Shown: positions 1 to 5,721 of the stretch, one piece after another
How the letters are laid out: every line of letters begins with the position of its first letter
Position numbering within the stretch: position 1 is the first letter of the stretch
Notes under the pieces: generated by a model
What the model saw: the letters and a program-made list of their open reading frames with translations, nothing else
Told to the model about the DNA's origin: nothing
Database searches by the model: none
Translations under genes and position numbers: made by a program
Origin: Planctomycetota bacterium
Lineage (GTDB): Bacteria > Planctomycetota > Phycisphaerae > WQYP01
NCBI GenBank assembly: GCA_021816165.1
Contig: JAKAYZ010000113.1
Coordinates: forward strand, 1 to 6,922
DNA: 6,922 nt
Direction: 5' to 3'

Positions 1-305
1 AGGCGGTCCAGCGGGGACAGCGTCACGGGGTCAATACCGCAACGGCGGAAGTAACGGTTCATCAGCAGCAGGCCCCAGCCATCGGGCAGGGAGTCGTCGA
101 AAACGCCGGGCAGAGGACCAAATGCGCGGTCGGTGTGTTCGATCAGACCGCTCCGGGCGGGCAGTTTGAAGGGAGACAGTTCCAGACCGGTCTGCAGAAA
201 CTTGGCATCGTACTGAAAGTAGATGCGCCGATCCTGCTCGGCGAGTGTGCCGACAGGCAGCACCTCACCGGGGCGGCGTTGCAGCTTGACCGTCAATTGT
301 CTCAT
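1..305 (-). CDS. hipA: HipA-family toxin kinase, N-terminal part (runs off the left edge)
   Basis: About 101 residues are visible, reading leftwards from an ATG at 305. They match the N-terminal (couple_hipA) domain of HipA: it opens MRQLTVKLQRRPGEVLPVGTL, has a central L-S-P-F-K-L-P, and ends with the hallmark LPGVFDDSLPDGWG at about residues 68-81, followed by LLLMNRYF. Family members are Ser/Thr kinases; the E. coli enzyme phosphorylates glutamyl-tRNA synthetase and halts growth. The kinase core and catalytic residues lie outside the window, so activity cannot be judged. The start codon overlaps the hipB stop as ATGA (305-302), so translation is probably coupled and antitoxin is made first. 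The family assignment is firm. Whether this copy is an active toxin, and what it targets, is unknown. Confidence 0.9.
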   Translation of the reverse strand, partial: MRQLTVKLQRRPGEVLPVGTLAEQDRRIYFQYDAKFLQTGLELSPFKLPARSGLIEHTDRAFGPLPGVFDDSLPDGWGLLLMNRYFRRCGIDPVTLSPLDR

Positions 306-616
306 CGCACCCCCCGCTTCCTGTCCTGGAAATGCGTGACACGAGATTCCAGTTCCGCAATAGACGATGCGGGCGGCGGCTGGAGTACGTCGGCGAGTTC
401 GGCAAGCCGGCCCAGTGCGCCGCAAAGTCTCAGCACGTTCTCGACCGAAGTTTGGCCCGTTCGTTCGTAGCGTCGAATGGTCGGCAAGGATACGCCGGAC
501 CGCCTGGCCAGCGTCTCCTGCTTCCATCCCTGCCGCAAGCGTTCGGCTCGAATGCGTCCAGCCAGCAGCCGGGCCACTTCGCCGGGCGTGTACAACTGGA
601 TTGGCGGGTTGGCCAT
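302..616 (-). CDS. hipB: HipB-like antitoxin, XRE-family helix-turn-helix regulator
   Basis: This 104-residue protein has a Cro/C1-type (XRE) DNA-binding domain at about residues 16-75. The helix-turn-helix core is QETLARRSGVSLPTIRRYE (about 33-51), and the tail is basic (QDRKRGVR). It sits directly before hipA with a 4-base ATGA overlap, the usual antitoxin-toxin order. By family knowledge it neutralises HipA by binding it and represses its own operon. I place the start at the ATG at 616: GGGGAA (627-622) lies 5 bases upstream, and the likely transcription start near 637 would exclude the other in-frame ATG at 643, which would add nine residues and has no ribosome-binding site. Paired 20-base boxes upstream (635-654, 676-695) are probable operators. 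Confidence 0.88.
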   Translation of the reverse strand: MANPPIQLYTPGEVARLLAGRIRAERLRQGWKQETLARRSGVSLPTIRRYERTGQTSVENVLRLCGALGRLAELADVLQPPPASSIAELESRVTHFQDRKRGVR

Positions 617-634
617 ATAGATTCCCCGAAAGTT

Positions 635-695
635 ACATATCATATTTTATCGTTTAAAGCATCGATTTGCAATTAACATATCATATATGATCGTT
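635..695. promoter_or_regulatory. Paired operator-like boxes upstream of hipB
   Basis: Two direct copies of a 20-base box lie at 635-654 and 676-695. They match at 18 of 20 positions and are 41 bp apart, about four helical turns, so they face the same side of the DNA. The distal copy contains the perfect 12-bp palindrome ATCATATATGAT (680-691). The proximal copy has two mismatches in its second half-site and covers the -10 box and start site. The distal copy lies just upstream of the -35 box. The layout suits cooperative binding by dimeric HipB, as in known hip operons, although the half-site differs from the E. coli TATCC motif. Binding by this HipB is inferred. Confidence 0.6.
644..672 (-). 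promoter_or_regulatory. Probable sigma-70-type promoter of hipBA
   Basis: Read on the minus strand, TTGCAA (672-667) and TAAAAT (649-644) are separated by 17 bases, close to the housekeeping consensus with ideal spacing. Transcription should begin near 637, leaving a short leader of about 20 bases before the hipB ATG at 616. The -10 box lies inside the proximal operator-like repeat, which fits autorepression. The call rests on sequence match only. Confidence 0.6.
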
Positions 696-818
696 AGTTT
701 CGGCATTCTGGCCGTTTGAAATTGGGGTGGCGGCGCGGATTCTACTGCGGCGCAGTTCCCCCCTCCCGACGTGAGCTAAATCCGGGCACAGACGACTTGG
801 TCAGAGAGGCACCAGCGA

Positions 819-853
819 TGAGCGACTCAATAAAAAATTGAGCGAATTCGCTC
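819..853. promoter_or_regulatory. Palindrome and repeated TGAGCGA over the -35 region: possible operator
   Basis: GAGCGAATTCGCTC (840-853) is a perfect 14-bp palindrome that overlaps the -35 box and half of the promoter spacer. The heptamer TGAGCGA occurs at 819-825 and again at 839-845, exactly 20 bp apart, about two helical turns. CTCAAT (826-831) and ATTGAG (837-842) also form a small inverted repeat around an A-run. A repressor bound here would block RNA polymerase. The sites do not resemble the hipB boxes, so a different regulator is implied. No such regulator is identified in the window. Confidence 0.4.
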
Positions 854-865
854 GCCGGCTATAAT
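838..865 (+). promoter_or_regulatory. Strong sigma-70-type promoter of the 159-residue protein gene
   Basis: TTGAGC (838-843) and a perfect TATAAT (860-865) are separated by 16 bases. Transcription would start near 872, giving a leader of about 58 bases before the ATG at 930. This is the best consensus promoter in the window. A 14-bp palindrome covers the -35 box and spacer, so regulation is likely. Confidence 0.6.
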
Positions 866-929
866 GGGTATCGATCTGGTGAAATGACCGACGGCAACCT
901 CGGCTCGCGATATCGAATTGAGAGGCCCA

Positions 930-1409
930 ATGACTTCACCTGCCACAAGCCCGGCTGAAATGGTGCGAGAAATGCGCACTGGTTGGCTTACGCGGATTCC
1001 CGAAAAAGGCAACGGTTCAAATAACGGTGAGGTTGTTGCTGTGGTCATGGATTGGCCTGTGGGTGAGCAAATTGTGTCGGTACTCTCCTCCTCCGGGGGT
1101 GACGCGAGCCTTTACACGACCTCCACTTTTGGCATTATTGGCGGCGGTGGTCACGAGAGAGTCCGCGAGGCCGCCATTGCGTTTACTCGCTGCGCGGAGC
1201 ACTTTCTAAGTATTACCGGACCCACCACCGCCTTTCCCTACCCGGACGGGCAGACACTGCGCTTTTACATGGTAACACCATCCGGGGTACGTACCGTTTC
1301 ATTCCCTTTAATCGCGACCGAGCAAGCAGATTCTCCGGCGAGAGCTTTGTTCGCATACGGGCAGCAGGTCGTGACTGAATTGAGAAACATTACGCCAAAC
1401 CAGAAATGA
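930..1409 (+). CDS. Conserved-looking hypothetical protein, 159 residues
   Basis: I do not recognise a named family or a function. The product looks like a compact soluble alpha/beta protein with no signal peptide or membrane segment. Its central block is the most motif-like: VVAVVMDWPVGEQ (about 36-48), DASLYTTSTFGIIGGGGHERVREAA (about 59-83), then PTTAFPYPDG, RFYMVTPSGVRTVSF and a C-terminal ALFAYGQQVVTELR. I recall similar unnamed proteins from planctomycetes, but this needs a search. The ATG at 930 is preferred because GAGAGG (920-925) lies 4 bases upstream; an in-frame TTG at 918 has no such site. A consensus promoter lies 65 bases upstream and the gene appears monocistronic. It is divergent from hipBA. 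A link to toxin-antitoxin function is possible but unsupported. Confidence 0.75.
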   Translation: MTSPATSPAEMVREMRTGWLTRIPEKGNGSNNGEVVAVVMDWPVGEQIVSVLSSSGGDASLYTTSTFGIIGGGGHERVREAAIAFTRCAEHFLSITGPTTAFPYPDGQTLRFYMVTPSGVRTVSFPLIATEQADSPARALFAYGQQVVTELRNITPNQK

Positions 1410-1795
1410 CCCCGCACTCCCTCCGCGGCAGCCCGCAATGCCTTCTGCCACAAAGATGCGGCCAACGATTCATGTTTTGTGGTTTTCGCAATGTGCCGGC
1501 CTGGCATTGCCATTCCGCGGCTCGGCGATAGCATATGGTTTTGCTTGTGTTCGACGGAACTGTTGGTTCCGAATCCGGGCGTACAAAATTTGGGATAGTG
1601 GAAATCGTGCTTGAGGACCTTGCGGAATCGGGGAAGTCGGTGGCAGAGCTGGTGTAGCAGAGCAGCTCTCATAAACCATCTTATTTTATAGCACGGTTTG
1701 CTTGTTGCGAGAGCAGGCCGGATGGTGGGAATACCAATGACTGAAGGCTCGTTGTGGTGGTGCGAAGTTGACTCCCTTGTGGGGGAATGAGATTG
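1410..1795. other. Intergenic stretch without a convincing gene
   Basis: No frame gives a recognisable protein. Two inverted repeats are visible: GCAATG (1488-1493) with CATTGC (1505-1510), and CGGAAC (1555-1560) with GTTCCG (1566-1571) around a 5-base loop. Neither is followed by a T-run, so a standard terminator is not supported. A 40-codon open frame at 1535-1657 (plus strand) has no ribosome-binding site and no family resemblance. I see no good promoter for the NERD gene here. The stretch may be decayed sequence. Confidence 0.5.
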
Positions 1796-2440
1796 ATGCA
1801 GTTGATCACACTAATCGTGGCAATGGGCGTGGCCGCGGGGCTGCTGCGCTCCCCGTTTGTGAAAGGCTGGTGGGGAGAATTCCAGGTAAATGCGGCGCTC
1901 CGCCTGTTCTTGAGCCGAAAGAGGTACCATTTAATCAAAAATATTACCGTCCGATCGGATAACGGAACAACGCAGATCGATCACATCATTGTTTCAGCCT
2001 ACGGATTATTTGTAATCGAGACAAAAAATATGAGCGGCTGGATTTTTGGTACAGACCGTGACTCGCAGTGGACACAGAAATTCCGGAGAAAATCGTTTCA
2101 ATTTCAAAACCCGCTTCGACAAAATTTCAAACATGCGGCAGTGTTATCCGAGGTACTGGGTCTGCGACGGGGCGTAATCAAATCGGTTGTTGTATTTGTC
2201 GGAAGCGCCCGCTTTAAACGGCAGGTTCCGGCAAATGTAACGAATGTTGGCGGGTGCATCCGCTACATTGCCTCGTGCAGGGAGACGTTGCTGACCGATG
2301 GAGAAGTCCATCGTGTATTGGAATTGCTGAAATCCGTTCGACTTGACGCGAGTTTCCGTACGCACCGAGATCACGTGCGACTGCTCCGCAATCGGCTTTC
2401 AACGGATAAAAAAAATCACGCCCGCAAGCAAAAAATGTAA
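1796..2440 (+). CDS. Membrane-anchored NERD-domain (nuclease-related) protein
   Basis: This 214-residue protein has one hydrophobic N-terminal segment (about residues 2-17) and then a full NERD domain (about 20-140). The expected motifs are present: KGWWGE with G27-E28, the block TTQIDHIIVSAYGLFVIETKN with D62, E75 and K77, then GWIFG, WTQ, FQNPLRQN with Q104 and Q109, and VVVFVG. D62, E75 and K77 fit the PD-(D/E)XK nuclease arrangement, so DNA cleavage or processing is predicted, though unproven for most of the family. The C-terminal tail is basic. The topoisomerase-type zinc ribbon found in many relatives is absent. GGGGGA (1781-1786) is well spaced for the ATG at 1796; the ATG at 1787 is directly next to it and less likely. 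Parts of the gene are clearly AT-richer than its neighbours, a hint of transfer. Confidence 0.85.
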   Translation: MQLITLIVAMGVAAGLLRSPFVKGWWGEFQVNAALRLFLSRKRYHLIKNITVRSDNGTTQIDHIIVSAYGLFVIETKNMSGWIFGTDRDSQWTQKFRRKSFQFQNPLRQNFKHAAVLSEVLGLRRGVIKSVVVFVGSARFKRQVPANVTNVGGCIRYIASCRETLLTDGEVHRVLELLKSVRLDASFRTHRDHVRLLRNRLSTDKKNHARKQKM

Positions 2441-2562
2441 AAGCCCGTGATGTACCGCTTTCCCCGGGTTGCGGAGAAACAATGGTCCATTGCGTGGCAC
2501 AAAACAGGCCCGAAGCAGGAAGCGGATTCTGGGGTGATCGAGGTTGTCGGGGGGCCGGGGTT

Positions 2563-2588
2563 ACCGCTCCCTTACGGTCGCGGCTCGG
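2563..2588. repeat. REP-like interspersed repeat
   Basis: The 26 bases contain CCGCTCCCTTACGGTCGCGG, which has an internal ACCG/CGGT inverted repeat and CCGC/GCGG ends. I recall this sequence, which translates as PLPYGRGSD on one strand and SRDRKGAV on the other, as a high-copy intergenic repeat in planctomycete and acidobacterial genomes, where it often creates spurious annotated peptides. One copy only is seen here, so the repeat status rests on recall. Confidence 0.6.
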
Positions 2589-2654
2589 ATTTGGGAAACA
2601 CACACAGCTTGGATATGGGAAACGCATGCGCCTCGGATTCGAGAAGCGCATTCG
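2583..2654. repeat. Three 24-bp degenerate tandem repeats
   Basis: Units lie at 2583-2606, 2607-2630 and 2631-2654. They share the frame GCTCGGAT, then GGGAAACGCAT, with pairwise identities of 18, 17 and 16 of 24. A fourth unit decays after GATCGGG at 2655. The first unit begins inside the REP-like sequence, sharing GCTCGG, so the array seems to grow out of its edge. Each unit is exactly eight codons, which keeps frames open on both strands and explains the open frames here. Confidence 0.75.
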
Positions 2655-2737
2655 GATCGGGTGGTGGTGTGGGTCCGATGGAGGCGAGGTTTGAGGGGTG
2701 GTATGCGTTGACTTAAGGTGCGGCTGGGACCTGCGGG

Positions 2738-2766
2738 ATGACAAAATCGGTGCGGTGAGTTATTCT
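2738..2766 (+). promoter_or_regulatory. Candidate promoter for the DUF3467-glycosylase pair
   Basis: ATGACA (2738-2743, five of six matches to the -35 consensus) and TATTCT (2761-2766, four of six to the -10) are 17 bases apart. The start would be near 2773, about 36 bases before the ATG at 2809. The match is moderate, and no better candidate is seen between the tandem repeats and the gene. Confidence 0.4.
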
Positions 2767-2808
2767 CGTGGGTCTTGAGTTTACGTGTTTTCTAACAGGA
2801 GTTTGGAA

Positions 2809-3156
2809 ATGTCTGATAATAATGTTCCACCGGTTCAACCGCCCGCAACCAACCCGCCAGCAGGTGAGGCCGCCGGCCAGCAGATGCAGTTGCAGATCCG
2901 TGAAGAAAAGATGAACACGGTATTCAGCAATATCTTCCGCTTAAGCGCAACGCAGGAAGATCTGTTTCTCGATTTTGCGGTCAATATGCAGCATCATGAC
3001 AAGCCCAACACGGTGGTCATGGATGTTAACACCCGCGTGGCGATGAGCTTTTATGCCGCCAAGCGTCTGGCGCTGGGTTTAAGCCAGGCCGTGCAACGCT
3101 ATGAACAGGTTTATGGTCCGATTCAGCTTGATCCGCGGCAACGCGGGGCGCGGTAA
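2809..3156 (+). CDS. DUF3467 family protein
   Basis: This 115-residue protein has a Pro/Ala-rich disordered start (about 1-25) and then a compact domain (about 28-105) typical of DUF3467: NTVFSNIFRLSATQEDLFLDFAVNM, followed by NTRVAMSFYAAKRLALGLSQAVQRYEQVYGPI. The family is widespread in bacteria but uncharacterised. It has no enzyme motif, signal peptide or membrane segment, and I assign no function. The ATG at 2809 is clear: AGGAG (2797-2801) lies 7 bases upstream; an in-frame GTG at 2785 has no such support. The glycosylase gene follows after only 29 bases on the same strand, so the two are probably co-transcribed. Whether the small protein acts with the repair enzyme is unknown. Confidence 0.85.
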   Translation: MSDNNVPPVQPPATNPPAGEAAGQQMQLQIREEKMNTVFSNIFRLSATQEDLFLDFAVNMQHHDKPNTVVMDVNTRVAMSFYAAKRLALGLSQAVQRYEQVYGPIQLDPRQRGAR

Positions 3157-3185
3157 ATAACGCCCGATGAGAAAGTAGCGGCCTG

Positions 3186-4166
3186 ATGGATATGCAAGCT
3201 GCACAGTATGGAGCCCGATTGTGGCTTCAAACCGACGCCGCCTTTGGTCTGCGCGAAGTGCCGCTGGCATTGCCCAAACCAACGGTATCCAGCACGGGCA
3301 AAATTACCGGCAGACCGGTGCAGACGGCCACGGTGCCGGGGCGAAGTGCGTATCGGCCCGCGCCGCCAGTGGCTCCGCGGGCTGTGGCACCTCCGACACC
3401 ACCATCGCCAGCGCGTGCGATGGCAACGCCGCCGGCGGAGTTTCGTCGGCCTGCGGCACATACATTGGCTGGCAGCCAGGGAGCTGATATTCCACGAACG
3501 GTAAAACTTCCACCGATTCCCGATGTGCCCATCGATGCCTTAGAAGCCATCAGCGATGCGGATAAGGCGTCATTGCTGGCGGAATTGCAGCAGCAGGTGA
3601 TCGCGGCGCTGACGCCGCATCTTTCCGAAATTGCCACCAAAGTCGTTTTCGGTGATGGTGATCCGGCGGCCAAGCTGATGTTTGTCGGTGAGGGACCGGG
3701 CATTGAGGAAGACAGAACCGGCATTCCATTTGTGGGTCGCTCCGGCCAGCTTCTGGACAAGATGATTGTTGCCATGGGATTAAACCGGAAAACGGTGTAC
3801 ATCGGCAATGTGGTGAAGCTTCGCGCTGCGGAAGCTGATCCGGATACGGGCCGGTTGCGCGACCGCCCGCCCACGCCGGCGGAAGTGGCGTTGAACATTC
3901 CCTGGCTGCACCGGCAAATTGAAATTATCCGCCCCCGGGTAATTGTGACGCTCGGCGCGCCGGCACTAAAGTATCTCACCGGCACAACCGAGGGAATCAG
4001 CCGCCTGCGCGGGACATGGATGACCTATCGCGGGGTGCCGCTGATGCCGACATATCATCCGTCATTTCTGCTGCGGGCCTACACGCCGGAAAATCGCGCC
4101 AAGGTATGGGGAGATTTGCAGCAGGTCATGACCAAGCTGGGATTACCGCCGGCACAAACGAAATAG
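3186..4166 (+). CDS. Family 4-like uracil-DNA glycosylase without Fe-S cysteines
   Basis: This 326-residue enzyme is predicted to remove uracil from DNA, the first step of base-excision repair. Residues 1-110 are a Pro/Ala-rich, probably disordered extension. The catalytic domain (about 125-320) shows VVFGDGD (153-159), GEGPGIEEDRTGIPFVGRSG (168-187; active-site motif with F182 as uracil-stacking residue), YIGNVVK (205-211, N208), VIVTLGAPA (252-260), RLRGTW, and PTYHPSFLLR (288-297, H291). The order and spacing fit family 4 (UDGa) enzymes, which use four cysteines to bind a [4Fe-4S] cluster. Here the aligned positions are A141, P144, L212 and N237, and the protein contains no cysteine. Loss of the cluster is inferred; activity is likely because the active site is kept. 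The ATG at 3186 is supported weakly by GAGAAAG (3169-3175); an ATG two codons later is possible. Confidence 0.88.
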   Translation: MDMQAAQYGARLWLQTDAAFGLREVPLALPKPTVSSTGKITGRPVQTATVPGRSAYRPAPPVAPRAVAPPTPPSPARAMATPPAEFRRPAAHTLAGSQGADIPRTVKLPPIPDVPIDALEAISDADKASLLAELQQQVIAALTPHLSEIATKVVFGDGDPAAKLMFVGEGPGIEEDRTGIPFVGRSGQLLDKMIVAMGLNRKTVYIGNVVKLRAAEADPDTGRLRDRPPTPAEVALNIPWLHRQIEIIRPRVIVTLGAPALKYLTGTTEGISRLRGTWMTYRGVPLMPTYHPSFLLRAYTPENRAKVWGDLQQVMTKLGLPPAQTK

Positions 4167-4167
4167 A

Positions 4168-4182
4168 ACCGGCATATCCGGT
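4168..4182. terminator. Short hairpin between convergent genes (weak terminator candidate)
   Basis: ACCGG (4168-4172) and CCGGT (4178-4182) form a perfect 5-bp stem around CATAT, in the 34-base gap where the glycosylase and efflux genes converge. The stem is symmetric and could act in both directions. It is short and no T-run follows directly on either strand, so function is uncertain. Confidence 0.3.
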
Positions 4183-4200
4183 CCGGCGGCTTCGCGCGGA

Positions 4201-5697
4201 TTATCGATTCTTTTCCGTTGCGGCGGTGGCTGCAGGCTCCGGTTCCCAGCCGCCGCCAAGGGCCTTATACAATGCCACCAGATCGGTGGAGACGGCGGAT
4301 TGGCTTTGTACCAGAGCATCCTGCGAGGCATACAGGGCCTGCTGGGCGGTCAGCACGTTAAGAAAATCAGTCAGGCCATTTTCATACAATTGCGTTGCGT
4401 ACTTTACAGCATTCTGATTCTGCGCCACGGCCTGAAGCAGCAGCTTTTCATGAAGCTGTTCGCGGGTATACGCGGCCAGGGCGCTGTTGACATCATACAG
4501 TGCCTGCAGCACCGTCTGGCGATAATTCAAAAAGGCCTGAATCCGGATTGCCTTCTGCTGATTGATATTGGATTGCACCTGTCCCCAATTTAGAATTGAC
4601 CAGGAAACGCCCGGCCCGATGCCATAGGTGAGGCTGTTGGCGTCAAACCATTTGGCGGCATCGGAAGCGGCGAAACCAAGATTGCCGTTGATGGTAAATT
4701 GCGGAAATAAATTTCCCTCCGCAACACCGACATTGGCCGTGGCGGCGGCATATTGTTCTTCAGCCTGACGGACATCGGGCCGGCGCAACAGCAATTGACC
4801 GGGAAGCCCGATGGGAACCACCGGCGGCACACCGGGAATGGCTTTGGGAACCGCCAATTGCTTTTCCAGCGCCTGCGGCGGCTGACCGAGCAGAATGGCG
4901 ATGGCGTAAAACAGTTGCTTTTCCTGAATTCGTAATACGGGCAATTGGCCCGCGGTGGTAGCCAGTTGAGCTTCGGCCTGAGCCAAAGCCAGCGAAGTGC
5001 TGAGTCCCCCGCCGATCTGCTGTTTTAAAATCGCCGCGGTACTTTGCTGAGTTTTAAGATTGGCATAGGTAACCGCGATCTGACGCTGTACGCCGCGCAG
5101 GGTCATGTAATCATTGGCAAGTTCGCTTAACAAAGTAACCCACACGCCCCGCCGGTTCTCAATGGCCGCGCGATAATTGGCGTTTGCGGCCTGAATACCG
5201 CGGCGAATCTGACCGAAGAAATCCAATTCCCATGTGGCATCAAACCCGGCCTGATACAAGTCGCTTTCCGATGGCCCGAAGCTTCCACCGCTTCCAATAT
5301 TTTTACTGGCTCTGCTGTGCTGGTAGGAACCAGTCGCATTGACAAAAGGCCCGAGGTTGGCGGCGGTGGCGTTACGAATTTCCCGTGCCGCGATGATCTG
5401 CTGGGTTGCTTCCTGCAGCGTAAGATTGCTGCGGGCGGCCTGTTGAACCAGCGCCGTGAGTTCGGGATCGTGGAAATTCTCCCACCACTGCGCCAGATGC
5501 GCTGGAGCATCGGTAACCGTGCTGATCGGTGCGGCCAGGCTGGCGCGAGCGGTGGTGGCGGGATGCGGGCGAGCGGAAGCGGCCCAGTCGGCGGGCATGG
5601 TGGTTTTCGGCTGGCGCACACTGGGACCGACCATGCACCCGCCAAGCAAAGCGCAACTTGATATCATGGCAACGGCCAGGGAAGTATGAAATCGCAT
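4201..5697 (-). CDS. NodT/OprM-type outer-membrane efflux lipoprotein
   Basis: This 498-residue protein is the outer-membrane channel of a tripartite export pump; three copies would form a beta-barrel joined to a long periplasmic alpha-helical tunnel. The N-terminus is a lipoprotein signal with the lipobox LLGGC and lipidated Cys21. Two outer-membrane efflux (OEP) repeats follow at about 80-270 and 290-485. Family motifs include QWWENFHDPELTALV near 69-83, LLLRRPDVRQAEEQYAAATANVGVAEGNLFP in the second half, and the closing LYENGLTDFLNVLTAQQALY and LVALYKALGGGW. Length is normal for the family. The ATG at 5697 has GGAGA 7 bases upstream. The gene follows the MacB-type permease by 24 bases, so it probably serves that pump. 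The substrate cannot be told from sequence. The last 15 residues are an Ala/Glu-rich tail. Confidence 0.93.
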   Translation of the reverse strand: MRFHTSLAVAMISSCALLGGCMVGPSVRQPKTTMPADWAASARPHPATTARASLAAPISTVTDAPAHLAQWWENFHDPELTALVQQAARSNLTLQEATQQIIAAREIRNATAANLGPFVNATGSYQHSRASKNIGSGGSFGPSESDLYQAGFDATWELDFFGQIRRGIQAANANYRAAIENRRGVWVTLLSELANDYMTLRGVQRQIAVTYANLKTQQSTAAILKQQIGGGLSTSLALAQAEAQLATTAGQLPVLRIQEKQLFYAIAILLGQPPQALEKQLAVPKAIPGVPPVVPIGLPGQLLLRRPDVRQAEEQYAAATANVGVAEGNLFPQFTINGNLGFAASDAAKWFDANSLTYGIGPGVSWSILNWGQVQSNINQQKAIRIQAFLNYRQTVLQALYDVNSALAAYTREQLHEKLLLQAVAQNQNAVKYATQLYENGLTDFLNVLTAQQALYASQDALVQSQSAVSTDLVALYKALGGGWEPEPAATAATEKNR

Positions 5698-5721
5698 GAT
5701 GATTCTCCAATCGCACCATAA

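Larger units (their letters stand above)
2441..2808. other. Intergenic stretch carrying a repeat element and a promoter
   Basis: Several open frames cross this stretch on both strands, but their only regular feature is the translated repeat at 2583-2654, so I call none a gene. The first 120 bases show nothing I recognise. The rest holds the REP-like sequence, the tandem repeats and a candidate promoter, all listed separately. No hairpin with a T-run follows the NERD gene. Confidence 0.6.

Noticed and set aside
332..676. Overlapping plus-strand open frames opposite hipB
   Set aside because: They are antisense to hipB, whose helix-turn-helix motif and coupling to hipA are convincing. No ribosome-binding site or family match is seen.
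1535..1657. Plus-strand open frame of 40 codons starting MVLLVFDGTVG and ending ESGKSVAELV
   Set aside because: It has a protein-like look at its end, but there is no ribosome-binding site, no recognisable family and no conserved context. It could be a remnant, but nothing supports a gene.
1265..1679. Two minus-strand open frames of 135 and 69 codons
   Set aside because: The longer one overlaps the end of the 159-residue gene, and both lack a ribosome-binding site and any known motif; their composition looks like antisense translation.
1705..1733. TTGCGA followed by a GAATAC-like box as a promoter for the NERD gene
   Set aside because: The -10 match is poor and the spacing is off, so I do not list it.
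2214..2744. Minus-strand open frame of 176 codons, and plus-strand frames at 2447-2716 and 2482-2694
   Set aside because: The minus frame overlaps the NERD gene, and all three owe their length to the 24-bp repeat and REP-like sequence, which translate to SRDRKGAV or PLPYGRGSD-type peptides known to me as spurious.
3227..3985. Minus-strand open frame of 252 codons opposite the glycosylase
   Set aside because: It is fully antisense to a gene with clear family motifs and is Ser/Ala/Gly-rich, as expected from the complement of a G+C-rich gene.
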